DNA of 64,000 nt from Fragilaria crotonensis (lineage: Eukaryota > Bacillariophyta > Fragilariophyceae > Fragilariales > Fragilariaceae): positions 43,151 to 107,150 of the forward strand of contig JAKSYS010000140.1 of assembly GCA_022925895.1 (NCBI GenBank), given 5' to 3'. Each line of letters begins with the position of its first letter. The stretch's first letter is position 1. The position numbers were made by a program, and so were the translations under genes. Below, piece by piece: positions 20,390-31,606 of the stretch. Under the pieces are notes generated by a model. That model was not told the DNA's origin, searched no databases, and worked only from the letters and a program-made list of their open reading frames with translations.

Positions 20390-21726
20390 GCTTTTTGTAG
20401 GGGATGAGGGGGGCGTCTAAGTAAACGACAAGTGTAAGGGAACGAATCGAACTGAAACAAAATTGGCAACGATGTCAACACAGATGTTCTAATGTTGCAA
20501 TTGTACGGTACTGGAGTACTGAACAACGAAACCGGTAAACAAAATTGGCAACAGACGTAGTCGTATTGATGTGAATGTAAGTCGAGCAACTGGTCGCAAG
20601 TAGCAGTTCAATTTCGAAGGATGTGTGTTCAAAAATAAAACAATATTTGGGGCAATTGAAACACGTCATAAAAAAGCACGCCGACTTTAAATCTTAGATA
20701 AAAACCGTGAATTAAACCGCAATGACTATACCCACGAAGACGAGAATGAACACAACGATTAACTGCAACGACCTGAAGATCAGGCGAGGGCAGAGATGGA
20801 AGGGAATGTTCTGCGTTGGTGGTCCAGAAGATGACGAGGAATAGTTATGAACCAGCGATGGTCCAACCAAACTAAATCGCGAGCAGGTAGAAGTGTGCGC
20901 GAGAGAATTGAAATCGATGACAACGTTACAACAACAAGGCGAAAGCGAACGAGTACGACGAACTATGAGGGGGAGACGGCAATCTGTATAACAGTTTCCC
21001 AAGTGCCATCGCTTGCGTACCATTCTTGAAACATCCATGGCAGATAATTCTTTTCGATGCCGAGTGTGCGGGGGATCAGCAGAGAGCAAGCTCAACTCAA
21101 CGGGCAGACACCGTCAGTAGCTTCAATTCTCCTGGATTGTGGTTGACGACTCCGACGGTCCTTCGTGTTGTTTTCTCAAGCTTGAACGCAGAAAACACAG
21201 CCAGAGTTTTGATTGAGGTTTCGCTTTTCTGACGGGTGTACTGTGTCCCATCTTGTTCGGTTCCCTTGGCTGTGTTTGCCGTTTGCGTTCCTCCAGAATG
21301 TTGACGAACACGTCAATGCCAGGCATGTAAATACAGTACATGAATGGTACAGTACATTCATAATGGTATTCACATGATATAATGAGTGGATACAGTACAG
21401 TAGTACCTGGTAAAGAAGTCTACCGTAGCAGTGTTGTACTGGAGTACCAGGTTTCGTAGATTTTATCCTCCAGTAGTCTGGCTGTCGAATTTCGTCTGCT
21501 CTCGAGTGTTCGATAGAGTTCGAGTGGTACCAGTACCTGTACTGTATACTGTATACTACAAGTAGCCCAGCACATGACAACTGACGACAGAATTGTAACA
21601 GGAAACACCGAATCCTCTTCACCTCGCGTTGACTAGACAATCATCGACTCAGACTTGCTACCAGCCATAGTACTCGTACCAGGTATAGAGTGGAGAAATC
21701 ATTGCTGAACAAGAGGCGGGCGAGCA
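20390..21726. repeat. Intergenic with GTAC-rich tract
   Basis: No supported gene over 1.3 kb. From 21335 to 21700 the DNA is rich in GTAC (CAGTACAGTAGTACCTGGTA, GTGGTACCAGTACCTGTACT) and ends 20 nt before the ISCA2 start. Confidence 0.5.
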
Positions 21727-22308
21727 ATGGCATCAAGAATAATACTTGCACGCATCGCAATGTCTGGTGCCGGTCCGCGATTCTACGCTGCGACACGACT
21801 GGTACACTTGCCGCAGGCTAGATCTCTGTCCATGATAACCAAGACAACGGCGGGTTCCATTTCACTTGGAGACGCATCGTCGAAGGTCCCAGCCTCGACA
21901 TCGTCGTCCTCATCACTTCTTCGCAATGCCATTGTCACGGACGACCTGAGTGTTACAAGCGCTTGCCTCCAACGAATCGAGCACTTGCCGCCAAGCGTCA
22001 AGATCAGTTACCTCAGAGTATTCGTCGACGCCGGAGGTTGCTCTGGGTTCCAATATAAGTTCGACATGACGGAAGACAAGGACGAACCCGTAGATCCCGT
22101 TGAAGACGTTGTATTTGAAAGTGACGGTGCTCGTGTTGTTGTGGATACCGCTTCGTTGGATTTTATCAAGGGATCGACGATTGATTTTGTACAAGAAATG
22201 ATCAAATCAAGTTTTGCCGTCGTGGACAATCCGCAATCAGAAAGTGCGTGCGGGTGTGGATCGTCATTTGCCGTCAAAAAATTTCAATCGAATCCAGCCC
22301 TCGATTAG
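21727..22308 (+). CDS. ISCA2: Mitochondrial A-type Fe-S cluster assembly protein, ISCA2-like
   Basis: Single exon, 193 aa. The first 70 residues are Arg/Ser/Ala-rich and lack acidic residues until GD, as in a mitochondrial presequence (MASRIILARIAMSGAGPRF). The HesB/IscA domain spans residues about 83-185 with all three cluster ligands: Cys in GGCSGFQYKF and the CGCG pair in SACGCGSSF. ISCA2 works with ISCA1 and IBA57 to deliver 4Fe-4S clusters to mitochondrial enzymes. The FQYKF signature and a VDPVEDVVFE insertion favour ISCA2 over ISCA1. Confidence 0.9.
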   Translation: MASRIILARIAMSGAGPRFYAATRLVHLPQARSLSMITKTTAGSISLGDASSKVPASTSSSSSLLRNAIVTDDLSVTSACLQRIEHLPPSVKISYLRVFVDAGGCSGFQYKFDMTEDKDEPVDPVEDVVFESDGARVVVDTASLDFIKGSTIDFVQEMIKSSFAVVDNPQSESACGCGSSFAVKKFQSNPALD

Positions 22309-22451
22309 ATTTGTAGAAAATGGATTCAATGCACACTAGTGATACACGCATCTAATAGTCTATTTTGTAACATTACGACGTAGTCGAGGAAAGAGTATAC
22401 TTTGATGATTGACCAATACCACACCGCATTGACATTCTATGTGAAATCCAA

Positions 22452-22916
22452 CTATATTTGTGATGCATCCATATGCTGCTGCTCCATATCCTTCTTTGTT
22501 TGTGCCAACAATCTTTCTTGTTCATCTTCCATTTCTTGACTCCATTTGGGTGCTTTCTTCTTCCTTGCCTTTGCGGATGGTTTCGCAGATTTCCCCTCAC
22601 TAGCGGTTGTTATTGTCAATTCTCCAGCAGTTGTTGACGACATTGCGGCTGTCGTCTCGCAACAACACCGTCGCAACGCTTCTTGTGCAATATCTTCCAT
22701 CCCCATACTGGTCAATGCCTCCACAACATCTTTCGGGGTGTAACTGAACTTGTCGAGTGCCACCAATTCGTGAGCCAATTGATGCAGAAAACTTGTTTGA
22801 CACACGCGCAGGGCTTCGATGGAACCGTCCGTAAACGTGGCATTGGGCATCAATTTCGACGCAATCTCCAACATTTGTGACGACTGAATCTGACCTGCAG
22901 GGCGTTTGCGAGACAT
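22452..22916 (-). CDS. Histone-fold protein (POLE3/DPB4 or NF-YB-like)
   Basis: Single exon, 154 aa. Residues about 15-85 match a CBF/NF-Y-type histone fold: a short first helix (MLEIASKLMPNATFTDGSI), a long central helix (TSFLHQLAHELVALD), then FSYTPKDVVEALTSMGMEDI, which is the alpha-3 block of POLE3/DPB4 and Dr1 proteins. A Lys/Ala-rich acidic tail with Glu-rich coiled coil follows, as in POLE3. Likely a subunit of DNA polymerase epsilon or of a CHRAC-type remodeller; NC2-beta is the main alternative. Confidence 0.65.
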   Translation of the reverse strand: MSRKRPAGQIQSSQMLEIASKLMPNATFTDGSIEALRVCQTSFLHQLAHELVALDKFSYTPKDVVEALTSMGMEDIAQEALRRCCCETTAAMSSTTAGELTITTASEGKSAKPSAKARKKKAPKWSQEMEDEQERLLAQTKKDMEQQHMDASQI

Positions 22917-23499
22917 GATGTGACGGAGTTAGAGGTATATGGTCGATTGTTGTGTTGTTCAGAGTAGTAGTAACGCGCTGATGGTCATTCTAGAGGTAGG
23001 TGTTGACGCAGGAGTGTCTGGAGGTCAAAGTGTCGGTACCAGGTATCATGTTTCGATCTGTTATCGGTTATCGGTTATCGTTGGGGGGGGGGGGTGTTTG
23101 CTGACTGGAGTCTGATGTCTGATGTACAGTACTACAGTACTAGTACAAGAAACTGCGGTAGATAGTATCTTCTATCTACAGTACTAGAGTACCGCGGAAT
23201 AGTTGAGGAGCTGAGTTGAGGTGTTGTGTACTACTACCACATGGTAGTACGCACTCTGACAGTGGGGTCGAATGACAGTGCAGCTGCAAGTCACATAAAC
23301 AGGAGACACAGGACAAATGACTGCCATGCGTGCAGTGAGCATGTAAAATATATGTACTCGTAGTACATCGAACGTTGAGATGACAGCGACGCTGCGTGAG
23401 TGATTTTTGTAAAAGAGGTTAAATTGACAGTCCACAGTCCACAGTCGTACACACACATAGTCTTCAGTCCACACACGCAATTTCTTAGAAGTGACCACA
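22917..23499. repeat. Intergenic with TTATCGG repeats, poly-G and GTAC motifs
   Basis: Three tandem TTATCGG units (about 23061-23081) run into a homopolymer of 12 G (23083-23094). GTAC clusters at 23123-23145 and 23180-23192. No gene is supported. Confidence 0.55.
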
Positions 23500-26400
23500 A
23501 TGGTGAGCTCTTTGACGTCGTTGTTCGCCAAAGACCGCCCCATGTCCAGAGCCACCCCGAACATGAATCGAGTGGTGGACCAAGCAAGCCCTATACGACC
23601 ATCGACGCCTCAAAGCTTCACCCCTGAAACCGTGGCTTCTCTGCCACCTCCTGGTACGTTATCAATAATGTCGTTGGAAAAGGAATGCAATATCCCTGTA
23701 CTGGTTGGTGCTTGATGATTGATTATTCATTCTTGATGCTTTATTGTAGTGGTGGGTTGTTGGTAACAGTATTGGATGCGATTCCAAGGTTGACGATTCG
23801 TGATTTATAATATGACTGACGCGAACACTCACACCATTCATAGGCTTGACAGGACCCACATCCATTGTCTTTTCTCCAAAATCACCGACGCTGCCCACCT
23901 ATCTAGCATTTCTTTCCAGCAATCCCAGATTAAGACTGAGAAATGGAGAACGACAATTTTGCGTTGTTGATACCAACAACTTGAACAATGTTCAACCCCT
24001 CATTAACATCGACAACAACAACCCTTTTACCGCACCTGATAGTGGTGATGAATCCTTGGAAGAAAAACTACGCCGAGAACGGCAACGACTACATTCAACT
24101 GGATCCGGAGTAACGCAGTTCAGTTGGGTTTTAAATAGCCGACAACAGCTATCAATCTTGGTGCCGTCCAAGGGATCCCTCTATGTACAAGAAGGAATCA
24201 CTGGGAATTTGACACTTGTCTACGACAAGGCAACCCTCCAGTCCACACTCTCGCCGATGACCACGTTGGGAAGCGTGGTGGGAAGAGATGCCGGTGCTAT
24301 TGATGCACAACTTAGTCCGGACGGTCGCATGGTGGCCTTTGTCGCGGCAGGTGAAATATACGTCCTTCCGTGTCGAGGAGGCCGAACACCAATTCGAATT
24401 TCATATGGTGCCATCCAAGATGGAACGAATTCCATCACTCACGGATTGGCAGACTTTGTCGCGCAGGAAGAAATGGATCGCTATCGAGGCTTTTGGTGGC
24501 ATCCGGATGGTATCGGTATACTGTTTGCTCGAGTAGATGAGTCACAGGTACCGCCCTATCGGATCCATCACCAGGGCAACGGAGAGGACATGTTCGAAGA
24601 TCATCGTTATCCGTTTTGTGGTCAAAAGAATCCGACAGTTCAGCTTGGATTTGTGCGAATCGATGTGTCGTCGATACTAGATGAGTATACAATGCAAGAT
24701 GCTCAAGAAGTAGCGAGAGAGCGATGGGGTAATGTCATCTGGTTCCCTGCGCCTCGGGAAGCGCAAGAATACCTGGCCCGCGTGAGTTGGTTCCCTGATG
24801 GATCGGCGTGTGCACAATGGCAGAATCGGACGCAAACAACTCTTGTGCTCACCAAGTTGGACATGATTACTGGAAAATCCAGGACGTTGCTCGTGGAGCG
24901 AAGTGACGTTTGGATCAACCTCCATCACATGTTGCGAGTTCTCCCCCGAGCCATTCACCCAGATGAATGTGCAGATGCTGTGGAAACAGTTGTACCTCCT
25001 GGACCCTTTCCAAATGGATCATTTTCCTTTCTTTTTGCATCTGAACGAACTGGATTCATGCACCTCTACCTGTACACCTATGCCCCAGGCATCAATTCAG
25101 AGCGTGCCATTCTGATACGGGCGGTGTCGGCTGGAGATTGGATGGTGGAAAGTGTGGTTGGTGTCGACATGGATGCTGATGCCGTTTATATCACAGGCAC
25201 TTACGATTCGTCATTAGAACGGCACTTGTACGCCCTGCCCATCATCGCGTCCACGTCGACGGAGGACAACGGTTACGAACAAAGCAGCGGCGGAATGCGC
25301 AGATCACTGAAGAACGTGATGAGTGCTCTGAGTGGAACGAAATCAGTTCCATCCGCTGGCAGGGACTCAGCAGAAGGAATGATGCCCATCCGCCTCACAA
25401 CAGAACGTGGTATGCACAGCATTGTCATGGACGACGAATGTCGTTTTTTTGTGGACAGTAGCTCCGATTTGGGCAGACCCACCACTGTAAAAGTATACAA
25501 ATTGCCTGAAGGCGGGCCTTTTTCACTATCAAATCCCAGCACATCCAGAGGCCGCAAAATGTCTCGAAAACTTGTTGATGAAGAGGATGTGCGCTTGCTC
25601 TGCACTCTCTATGATGCTGCAAACGACGACAAGTCGATGAATTCTTTGCTAGGAAACCTGAATGAAATCAGCGGCGAACGTCTCTCACAACTTCCAGCAC
25701 CTGAGCTGTTATCGTTTCCTACCAGCGACGGAACTGCCACACTGCACGCAGCCCTCTATCGCCCGGATCCTAGCATTCATGGTCCTGGCCCGCATCCATT
25801 GATTTGCGCCGTCTACGGTGGACCGCATGTCCAACGTGTCAACAGATCGTGGTCCCAATGCTGCGATATGCGAGCCCAACGACTACGCTCATTAGGTTTT
25901 GCCGTTGTCAAATGCGACAATCGCGGCTCGTCTCGTCGAGGTCTAGCGTTCGAAGGCGCCATTCGACGGCGGTTGGGCCGACTGGAAGTACTGGATCAAG
26001 TCGCAGCCGTACGCCATTTGGCGCAGTGCGGAATCGCCGATTCGTCACGGATTGGTGTCTATGGATGGTCCTATGGCGGCTATTTAGCTGCCATGTGCTT
26101 GTGCCGTGCCCCGGATGTCTTTCATGCTGCCGTCGCCGGTGCACCTGTGACCAGCTGGGATGGCTATGATACTCATTACACAGAACGATATATGGGTCTG
26201 CCATCCGATAATTCCAGTGGCTATCGCGAATCTGCTGTCTTTGATCATGTCCCGAACATGAGAGGCAAACTAATGATTGTCCACGGGTTGATCGATGAGA
26301 ATGTTCACTTTCGACATTCTGCGCGACTGATCAATCGACTGATTGCGAACGGAAAGGATTACGATTTACTTATATTTCCCGACGAACGACACTCGCCGCG

Positions 26401-26542
26401 GCGATTGCGGGATCGTATCTACATGGAACAGCGTATCAGCGACTTTTTCAACGCCCATTTGGGCCAGGCCCGCACAACCCGCCGGCCCCAGTGCGGCATG
26501 TGGCAGGCCATCTGTAGTAGATTGTCGTGCACTGTACTCTAG
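23500..26542 (+). CDS. Dipeptidyl peptidase, DPP8/DPP9-like (S9B family)
   Basis: Exons 23500-23653 and 23844-26542 join in phase 1 (GTACGT donor, TAG acceptor) to 950 aa. The N-terminal two thirds form the DPP4-type beta-propeller (DFVAQEEMDRYRGFWWHPDG is the family DW/DYVYEEEL block with the substrate-binding Glu pair). The C-terminal alpha/beta-hydrolase has the Ser nucleophile in GWSYGGYLA, catalytic Asp in HGLIDENVHF and His in FPDERHSPR; YTERYMGLP is also diagnostic. No signal peptide or TM is seen, so it is cytosolic like DPP8/9 rather than the membrane DPP4. It would remove Xaa-Pro dipeptides from peptides. Confidence 0.92.
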
Positions 26543-26732
26543 GCATGGAACTACTGTTTCTCCAGTAACAGGTAGTGTAATCTACTCGACTACTACTAGT
26601 AGAGGATGCCTTTGTGTACTGATAGACTACTCGATTAAAAGTACAATAAAGGACAACTCACAACAATCGCATGCACTTGGCTTGGTTCACAGTCGTGTCG
26701 AGTACTCCCTACGTTGGTACTCCAAATGTAAC

Positions 26733-27404
26733 TTATTTACGAAGTTGGTTGACAGCCTGCGCCTTGACCTCCTTACTGATTCTGGCTTCAATTCGTCTGT
26801 CCTCTTCTTCTGCAATCTTTTCTCATCTGTCGGTAGGATGGGTATCTGCAGAGAATAAAGGTATTGATGACGGCCATGGCGAACAGAGCAATCGCAACAA
26901 TCAATCCGAACAAGTTGCCATACGCCAAGGCGACTGATCCGAGAAGGAGGTAGAACAAGAAACGCCAGACACTGTTGAACAAAAAGCCAAAGTTGACGGC
27001 AATCATAACGCGAAGAAATTTGAGCTGAGTTTCCAAGCAGCAAATCAAGAGACCTCCACAAGTCGCATAGATAGCAAGAATAAAGTTTGAAATGGACGGA
27101 ATGGTAAGCATCAATAGAATCTATGATGTGATAAGTGTTAGTACCGATCACTCTGAAGACATGCAGGACTAACGGTAGCATTCCTGGGGTCAAAACTCAC
27201 CGAAACCGCCATGAGCGCAATGGACACTCCCATGTTTGCCAGGCGCATGGCAAGAATGATTCCGGGAAGCTCCCGATCATCAATGTCCTGCTGCGCTGTG
27301 TTGATTGGGGTAATCTTCTCCGAACCAGTGGCGGCCGGCACTTCCGGAGCTGGTGCCGAAGTGTCTTCTGGTGTTAACCAAGAGGGAGCGTCGTTGGTCG
27401 CCAT
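26733..27404 (-). CDS. TVP15/COPI-associated tetraspan membrane protein (C-terminal frame break)
   Basis: Exons 27404-27201 and 27120 onward join in phase 0 (GTGAGT donor). Four TM helices follow one another: RLANMGVSIALMAVS continuing across the intron, FILAIYATCGGLLICCLE, FGFLFNSVWRFLFYLLLG, and GLIVAIALFAMAVINTFIL. This is the COPI_assoc/TVP15 plan of a small Golgi tetraspan. In the read frame a stop falls at 26788. In the next frame the DNA continues with an acidic helical tail (EEEDRRIEARISKEVK) to TAA at 26733. Two missing bases at the GAGA-like site around 26817-26826 would give 197 aa, so this is either an assembly indel or a real truncation. Confidence 0.65.
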
Positions 27405-27972
27405 GGTCAAAACTCGAAACGCTGTGGTGTTGTTGTGCTGCTTGTATCACTTCCCAGTTGCCCAATGACTGCGATGGACAGCCGTTGGGCGGGGGTTGCC
27501 GTAGTACACGTACGGTACTACCGCTATGTTTCTACTCCGAGGATATATGCTTGGTAGCTGCGGCTCTCTCTGTATGTATCCCCGTGTTGACTTCGTACGA
27601 TTGGGGGAGCAGGTGGGTCCGGCACGATTTGACCAACACAGACCGAGGACGCAGACCGGTGTATTTCCGCAGTTCGGAAGAACACTAATGGTGCATTTCG
27701 CAATAAAACAGAAAGACAGACAGAGCGGAACCATGATCAACTTTGCCAAGGTCAGGGATATCGTAATAATGTGGAGACATACTGGTACTTGTATGACATA
27801 TGACATATGACATCAGCTGGCAGCCGGCAGCCGACTGAATGACAAACCTCGATCCCAGAGGTCTTTCGCCTTTGGATTTGAGTTCAAGTTGAGAAGATAT
27901 TCCACACAATTGTAATTCGGCGCACGCCTACATACGTGAGCCTCCCAACAACAATAGTGCAATAACTTGACC
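27405..27972. other. Intergenic between divergent TVP15-like and FCP genes
   Basis: Shared upstream region of two divergently transcribed genes. A short GTAC-type motif (GTACACGTACGGTACTACCG, 27504-27523) and repeated CATATGACATATGACAT (27793-27813) are visible; no gene is supported. Confidence 0.45.
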
Positions 27973-28669
27973 ATGAAGCTCGCCTTGTCCATCATCGGCC
28001 TAGCATCTGCTGCTGCCTTCGTGCCAGCCCAGCCTCGTGCTACCACCGTGACCCTATCGGCCATGGGAGAGGTTCCTTCTATGGACGGAAAGGAGAAGGT
28101 TCCTTGCTTCGGCGCCACCCCTCTTCTCGGAGAGCCAAAGTTCTTCGGTGAGACCTGGTGGGACAAGATTACTCTTGAATGGGGATCTGAGGCCACTGGA
28201 AAGTATGTTCAAGCCGCTGAAATCAAACACGGACGTTCTGCCATGCTTGCCACTGTTGGTTTCGCTTTCCACAAGCTCGGATTGACCCTTGACAAGATCT
28301 CCCCACACGAGTACCTCTCCGTCACTCAAGGCGTCAAGTTCGCCGACCTTGCTGCCATGACTCCTGCGGAAGCCATCCATGCTGTCCGGCTGCTGGTCTT
28401 GTTCAGATGTTCTGCGCCATTGCTGCTGTGGAGATCTACGAATTGACGCACAAAGACGGAAGCATTCAGTACGGCGAGACCGTCGCTCCAGGACTTCAGG
28501 CTGGTGGACTGTCTGGTGACTTGGGATTCAACCCGCTCAGTATCAAGATTACTGACCGTCGCCGCCTTGTTGAGATTCAGAACGGACGTGCTGCCATGTT
28601 TGCCATCTTCGCCTGGGTCGCCCATGATGCCGTTGCTGGATCTGTACCCTTCCGCTCCCTTGGAACTAA
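27973..28669 (+). CDS. Fucoxanthin chlorophyll a/c light-harvesting protein (two frame breaks)
   Basis: Single exon. The presequence MKLALSIIGLASAAAFVP has the AF cleavage site of plastid-targeted diatom proteins. Helix 1 is AAEIKHGRSAMLATVGFAF with the chlorophyll-ligating Glu/His-Gly-Arg motif, and helix 3 is VEIQNGRAAMFAIFAWVAHD. A middle helix is AGLVQMFCAIAAVEIYEL. Two frame breaks occur, at 28386-28387 and 28652-28653, both at CC before G where a third C would keep the frame. With both allowed for, the CDS is 232 codons ending at TAA 28667. It is a thylakoid antenna protein. The subfamily is not certain; it has an unusually long first loop. Confidence 0.88.
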
Positions 28670-28886
28670 ATCATGCTCCTTTTCTTGCAAAGATGATAGC
28701 GATTTAAATAAAGTTGGGCTACCTTTCTCTCTGTCTGGAGACTATAAACGTGAACTAATGCGCAAAACGTTACCGGGCATTTCACACCTCATAGAACACT
28801 TATGCCGTTGCAGATATCTATCATATACGTAGTGGATTATGTACCTCATTTGAATGTACCAGTCGAAGAAAGGCATGCTAAGATGA

Positions 28887-30311
28887 CTACAGAAGAAGAA
28901 TTTCATCATTCGTCTCGTCAAATTCGTCATCGCTTTCGTCGCTATCGCCAACGTCCGCCACCCAATCCTTTTGAGGCATGCCGTATCCAGAGTTGCCAAC
29001 CTTGGTGTCGGCTCTCCCCCACACACGCTGCACGATTTCATTGGTGGACAGCTGGGAGGTTTGACGACAGATCGACTTGATAGCCGCATGCTTTCCGAGA
29101 AAATGGGTTCTGCAGGCCTGTTTCAGCACAGCAGGGTCGGTCGGAACATTTGATCCGAGCAGCGGTGCAAAGATCTCTAGTAAATGGCGCTCTTCCCATG
29201 GTAAGGCAAGGAAGATGTCAATGCCTTGTTCCCAATTATTGTCATCATGAGTCAGACTGCGTTGCAGCAGTGGCACAACAGGTTCGACGGGCAACCATGA
29301 AGCGAAACGAACCACCATGTCCATACTTTGGTGAGCCCACAAGTAAACCACTAAACTATTGACATTAGGCAGCCCCAGGTACAGATATGACTTGATGACG
29401 TGTTCGAGGTGCTTGCTGTCGCAGAGAATTAACTCAGGTGGCAATGGGTCTAACTGAATATCCACACCACGTCGCTTCAACAATGCAGCGCAGAGGCCAA
29501 GACCCTTTCGGACAACTTCGTCCTGGCTTGATTGCAATACGACCAGTTCTCGCACCACGCGTGGAACCGGAAGGGAGTGTAGATGCTCCTCCAAGAGGTT
29601 GAGCCTTGATCGATTAAGGCCTATCTGTCGACACAGTTCTTGACAGATTTTGTGTTGACGATGGCACTCTGTGTGAGTGGCCACCCAAGCAGAAAAGTTC
29701 TGGTGCGGTGTTGTTGATACTGACGCCGACGTGATATTAAGCAATTCATGTTTCTTTTGTTGGCGATAGTCTTGGAGCACTGAGAGTGGTGATTTTGCTG
29801 TATCAACAATAAGATGGTCTCCATCGAACGAAAGCGTTAGTTCGTCTCCGACCCCTAGGACGGAATCGATTCGTTCCATGATCTGGCGCAATGTTCTCGG
29901 AAGGAGCCGCAGATCCCTCTGTATATGAAATCGCGTCAATCTCCAGTTCTGGATCATCGCATCTTGCTTCCACGACTCATCATAAATGAACCCCGAAGCA
30001 GAATCATGATGGTAACCATTGCCATCTACATCATCGTGCAAGCACTGCTGTACTCTGTTCCAAACATGAGGCAGCAGCAGTTTGTGGAGCGTCGTAGGCG
30101 AGCGCAAACATAGACGTAGTTGCGTCGTCCACGGAACCTGAAGAGCCACTTCGGTCGAAATTGCATGCAGAAAGGCTTCGTCTTCTTCTCCATACGGAAT
30201 CTCCGACAGAATGCGGTGTACTGAACCAGGATGGCTGGCAGAACTAATGATGTCACCGACACTATCGTCCTCCACCGGGATCATATTGAACTGTTCGTTC
30301 TCATCGTCCAT
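28887..30311 (-). CDS. Conserved-looking helical protein of unknown function
   Basis: Single exon, 474 aa, no TM and no targeting peptide. It is Leu-rich and helical throughout, with several Trp and Cys, an internal acidic N-terminus (MDDENEQFNMIPVEDD) and a strongly acidic C-terminal tail (DVGDSDESDDEFDETNDE). The middle (residues about 240-420) has repeat-like pairs of helices (VVRELVVLQSSQDEVVRKGL; LLQRSLTHDDNNW) that may be an armadillo or HEAT-like solenoid. Length, composition and lack of competing frames argue for a real gene. I do not recognise the family. Confidence 0.6.
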   Translation of the reverse strand: MDDENEQFNMIPVEDDSVGDIISSASHPGSVHRILSEIPYGEEDEAFLHAISTEVALQVPWTTQLRLCLRSPTTLHKLLLPHVWNRVQQCLHDDVDGNGYHHDSASGFIYDESWKQDAMIQNWRLTRFHIQRDLRLLPRTLRQIMERIDSVLGVGDELTLSFDGDHLIVDTAKSPLSVLQDYRQQKKHELLNITSASVSTTPHQNFSAWVATHTECHRQHKICQELCRQIGLNRSRLNLLEEHLHSLPVPRVVRELVVLQSSQDEVVRKGLGLCAALLKRRGVDIQLDPLPPELILCDSKHLEHVIKSYLYLGLPNVNSLVVYLWAHQSMDMVVRFASWLPVEPVVPLLQRSLTHDDNNWEQGIDIFLALPWEERHLLEIFAPLLGSNVPTDPAVLKQACRTHFLGKHAAIKSICRQTSQLSTNEIVQRVWGRADTKVGNSGYGMPQKDWVADVGDSDESDDEFDETNDEILLL

Positions 30312-30909
30312 TTTAGGTCATTGAATGGCATCCCTTATGCTTTATCGACGCACTGGCTCGCCTTCTTCACATGAACAAATAGTAATGTGGTACAATAACT
30401 TGTCTTCGTGCTGATGGCCCGTTTGTTTCGTGTACTCGTGCCAAATACAATTACAACGTACCGGTACAATGTATTCCGTCTTCCGTCCACTCTCGCTCTC
30501 TTTACTTATCACAGTACGACTATACAATCTACTGTAGCAGTGCACCGTGCATCCGCGTATGCAGTACTCCGAGTACGTGATACTGGAATACTGCACCGTG
30601 TAGTCCAGTGCAGTTCAGCGTTCGCTGTATGCAGATGTCATACTACTGGTACCAGGTACTGGTACTAGATGTCCTGGTATGCAGATGTATGCATACTCTC
30701 GCGCCAAATCGAGCCTTGTCTGAAGACCAATCAGAAGGCTCAAAAAAATGACGGAACGCTTTTTTTCTACATGGTCTTTGATCTCTGGTGCGTTTCCATG
30801 GATCTCAAATGACAAACAGTACATATCCAAGATAAACACATGTATTTGCATATTTGTACTCGGAGTATGGTACCACATTCGAAGTGCAAATAGTTAATAG
30901 AAGCTCATC
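30312..30909. repeat. GTAC-rich intergenic tract
   Basis: GTAC palindromes dominate 30430-30680 (ACGTACCGGTACAATGTATT, ACTGGTACCAGGTACTGGTA) and recur near 30855-30872. No gene. Confidence 0.6.
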
Positions 30910-31458
30910 ATGGCGATTGTTCAATCTTCGCCTCTCCTCCCTGAACATGTCGTTGATGCCCGAAGAGACCTCGTGAACGTTTTCTTTCATCTCATGGACG
31001 GCAAGGTGAGGGAATCCGTGCGCACATTTCGATTGCATCGATTGTGATTGAACAAAGTATGCAAGCGACGTCACAGACACATGCGCAATTAACCCTGAAT
31101 CTGTGCTCCATCTACTCCTCAGACGCTGTGCTTGCTCATCGATCCATTGAATGATGATGTCATCTCCTTAAAGAAGCGAGTCGTCGCCAAATCGGGAATC
31201 CCGTTAACCACAAATGATCTTTTCATGGTATGGAACGGCAAACCCTTCGGGGACAATGGCGGCGTGCGCAGCTTGCGCGAAGGCGCCACGGTCACTGTCT
31301 CTTATCGAAATCGCGGTGGCTGCTTCATGGTATCCTTCTCCATTCTTATCATGATTGGCGCAGCACTCCTGGGATCCTTCTGCACCTGCGGGCTCTCACT
31401 TTGCGTTGTGCCCTTCTTGGTGCCGCTCTTGTTCATTCTGCCGTTGTTCTGTCTGTGA
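30910..31458 (+). CDS. Ubiquitin-like domain protein with C-terminal membrane hairpin
   Basis: Exons 30910-31005 and 31123-31458 (GTGAGG donor, CAG acceptor, phase 0) give 143 aa. Residues about 22-95 form a beta-grasp ubiquitin-like fold: LVNVFFHLMDGK, then TLCLLIDPLNDDVISLKKRV and a GIPLTTNDLFMVWNGKPFGD core that mirrors the ubiquitin 'RLIFAGKQL' block. Instead of a Gly-Gly tail it continues into two hydrophobic segments (FMVSFSILIMIGAALLGSF and LSLCVVPFLVPLLFILPLF) separated by a short CTCG turn, so it is an integral membrane protein and cannot be a conjugated modifier. Role unknown; ER quality control is one guess. Confidence 0.65.
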
Positions 31459-31606
31459 GTTAGAATACACATATACACCTCTCGGCAACAGCGAACATCG
31501 TCCACAACTAAATGACAACAACCGCCAGTACTCCGACGGACCTTTCATGCAAACACAAACGAGTCAACGAATAACTTATATTATCAATTGCCTCTGTGCA
31601 GCAATC

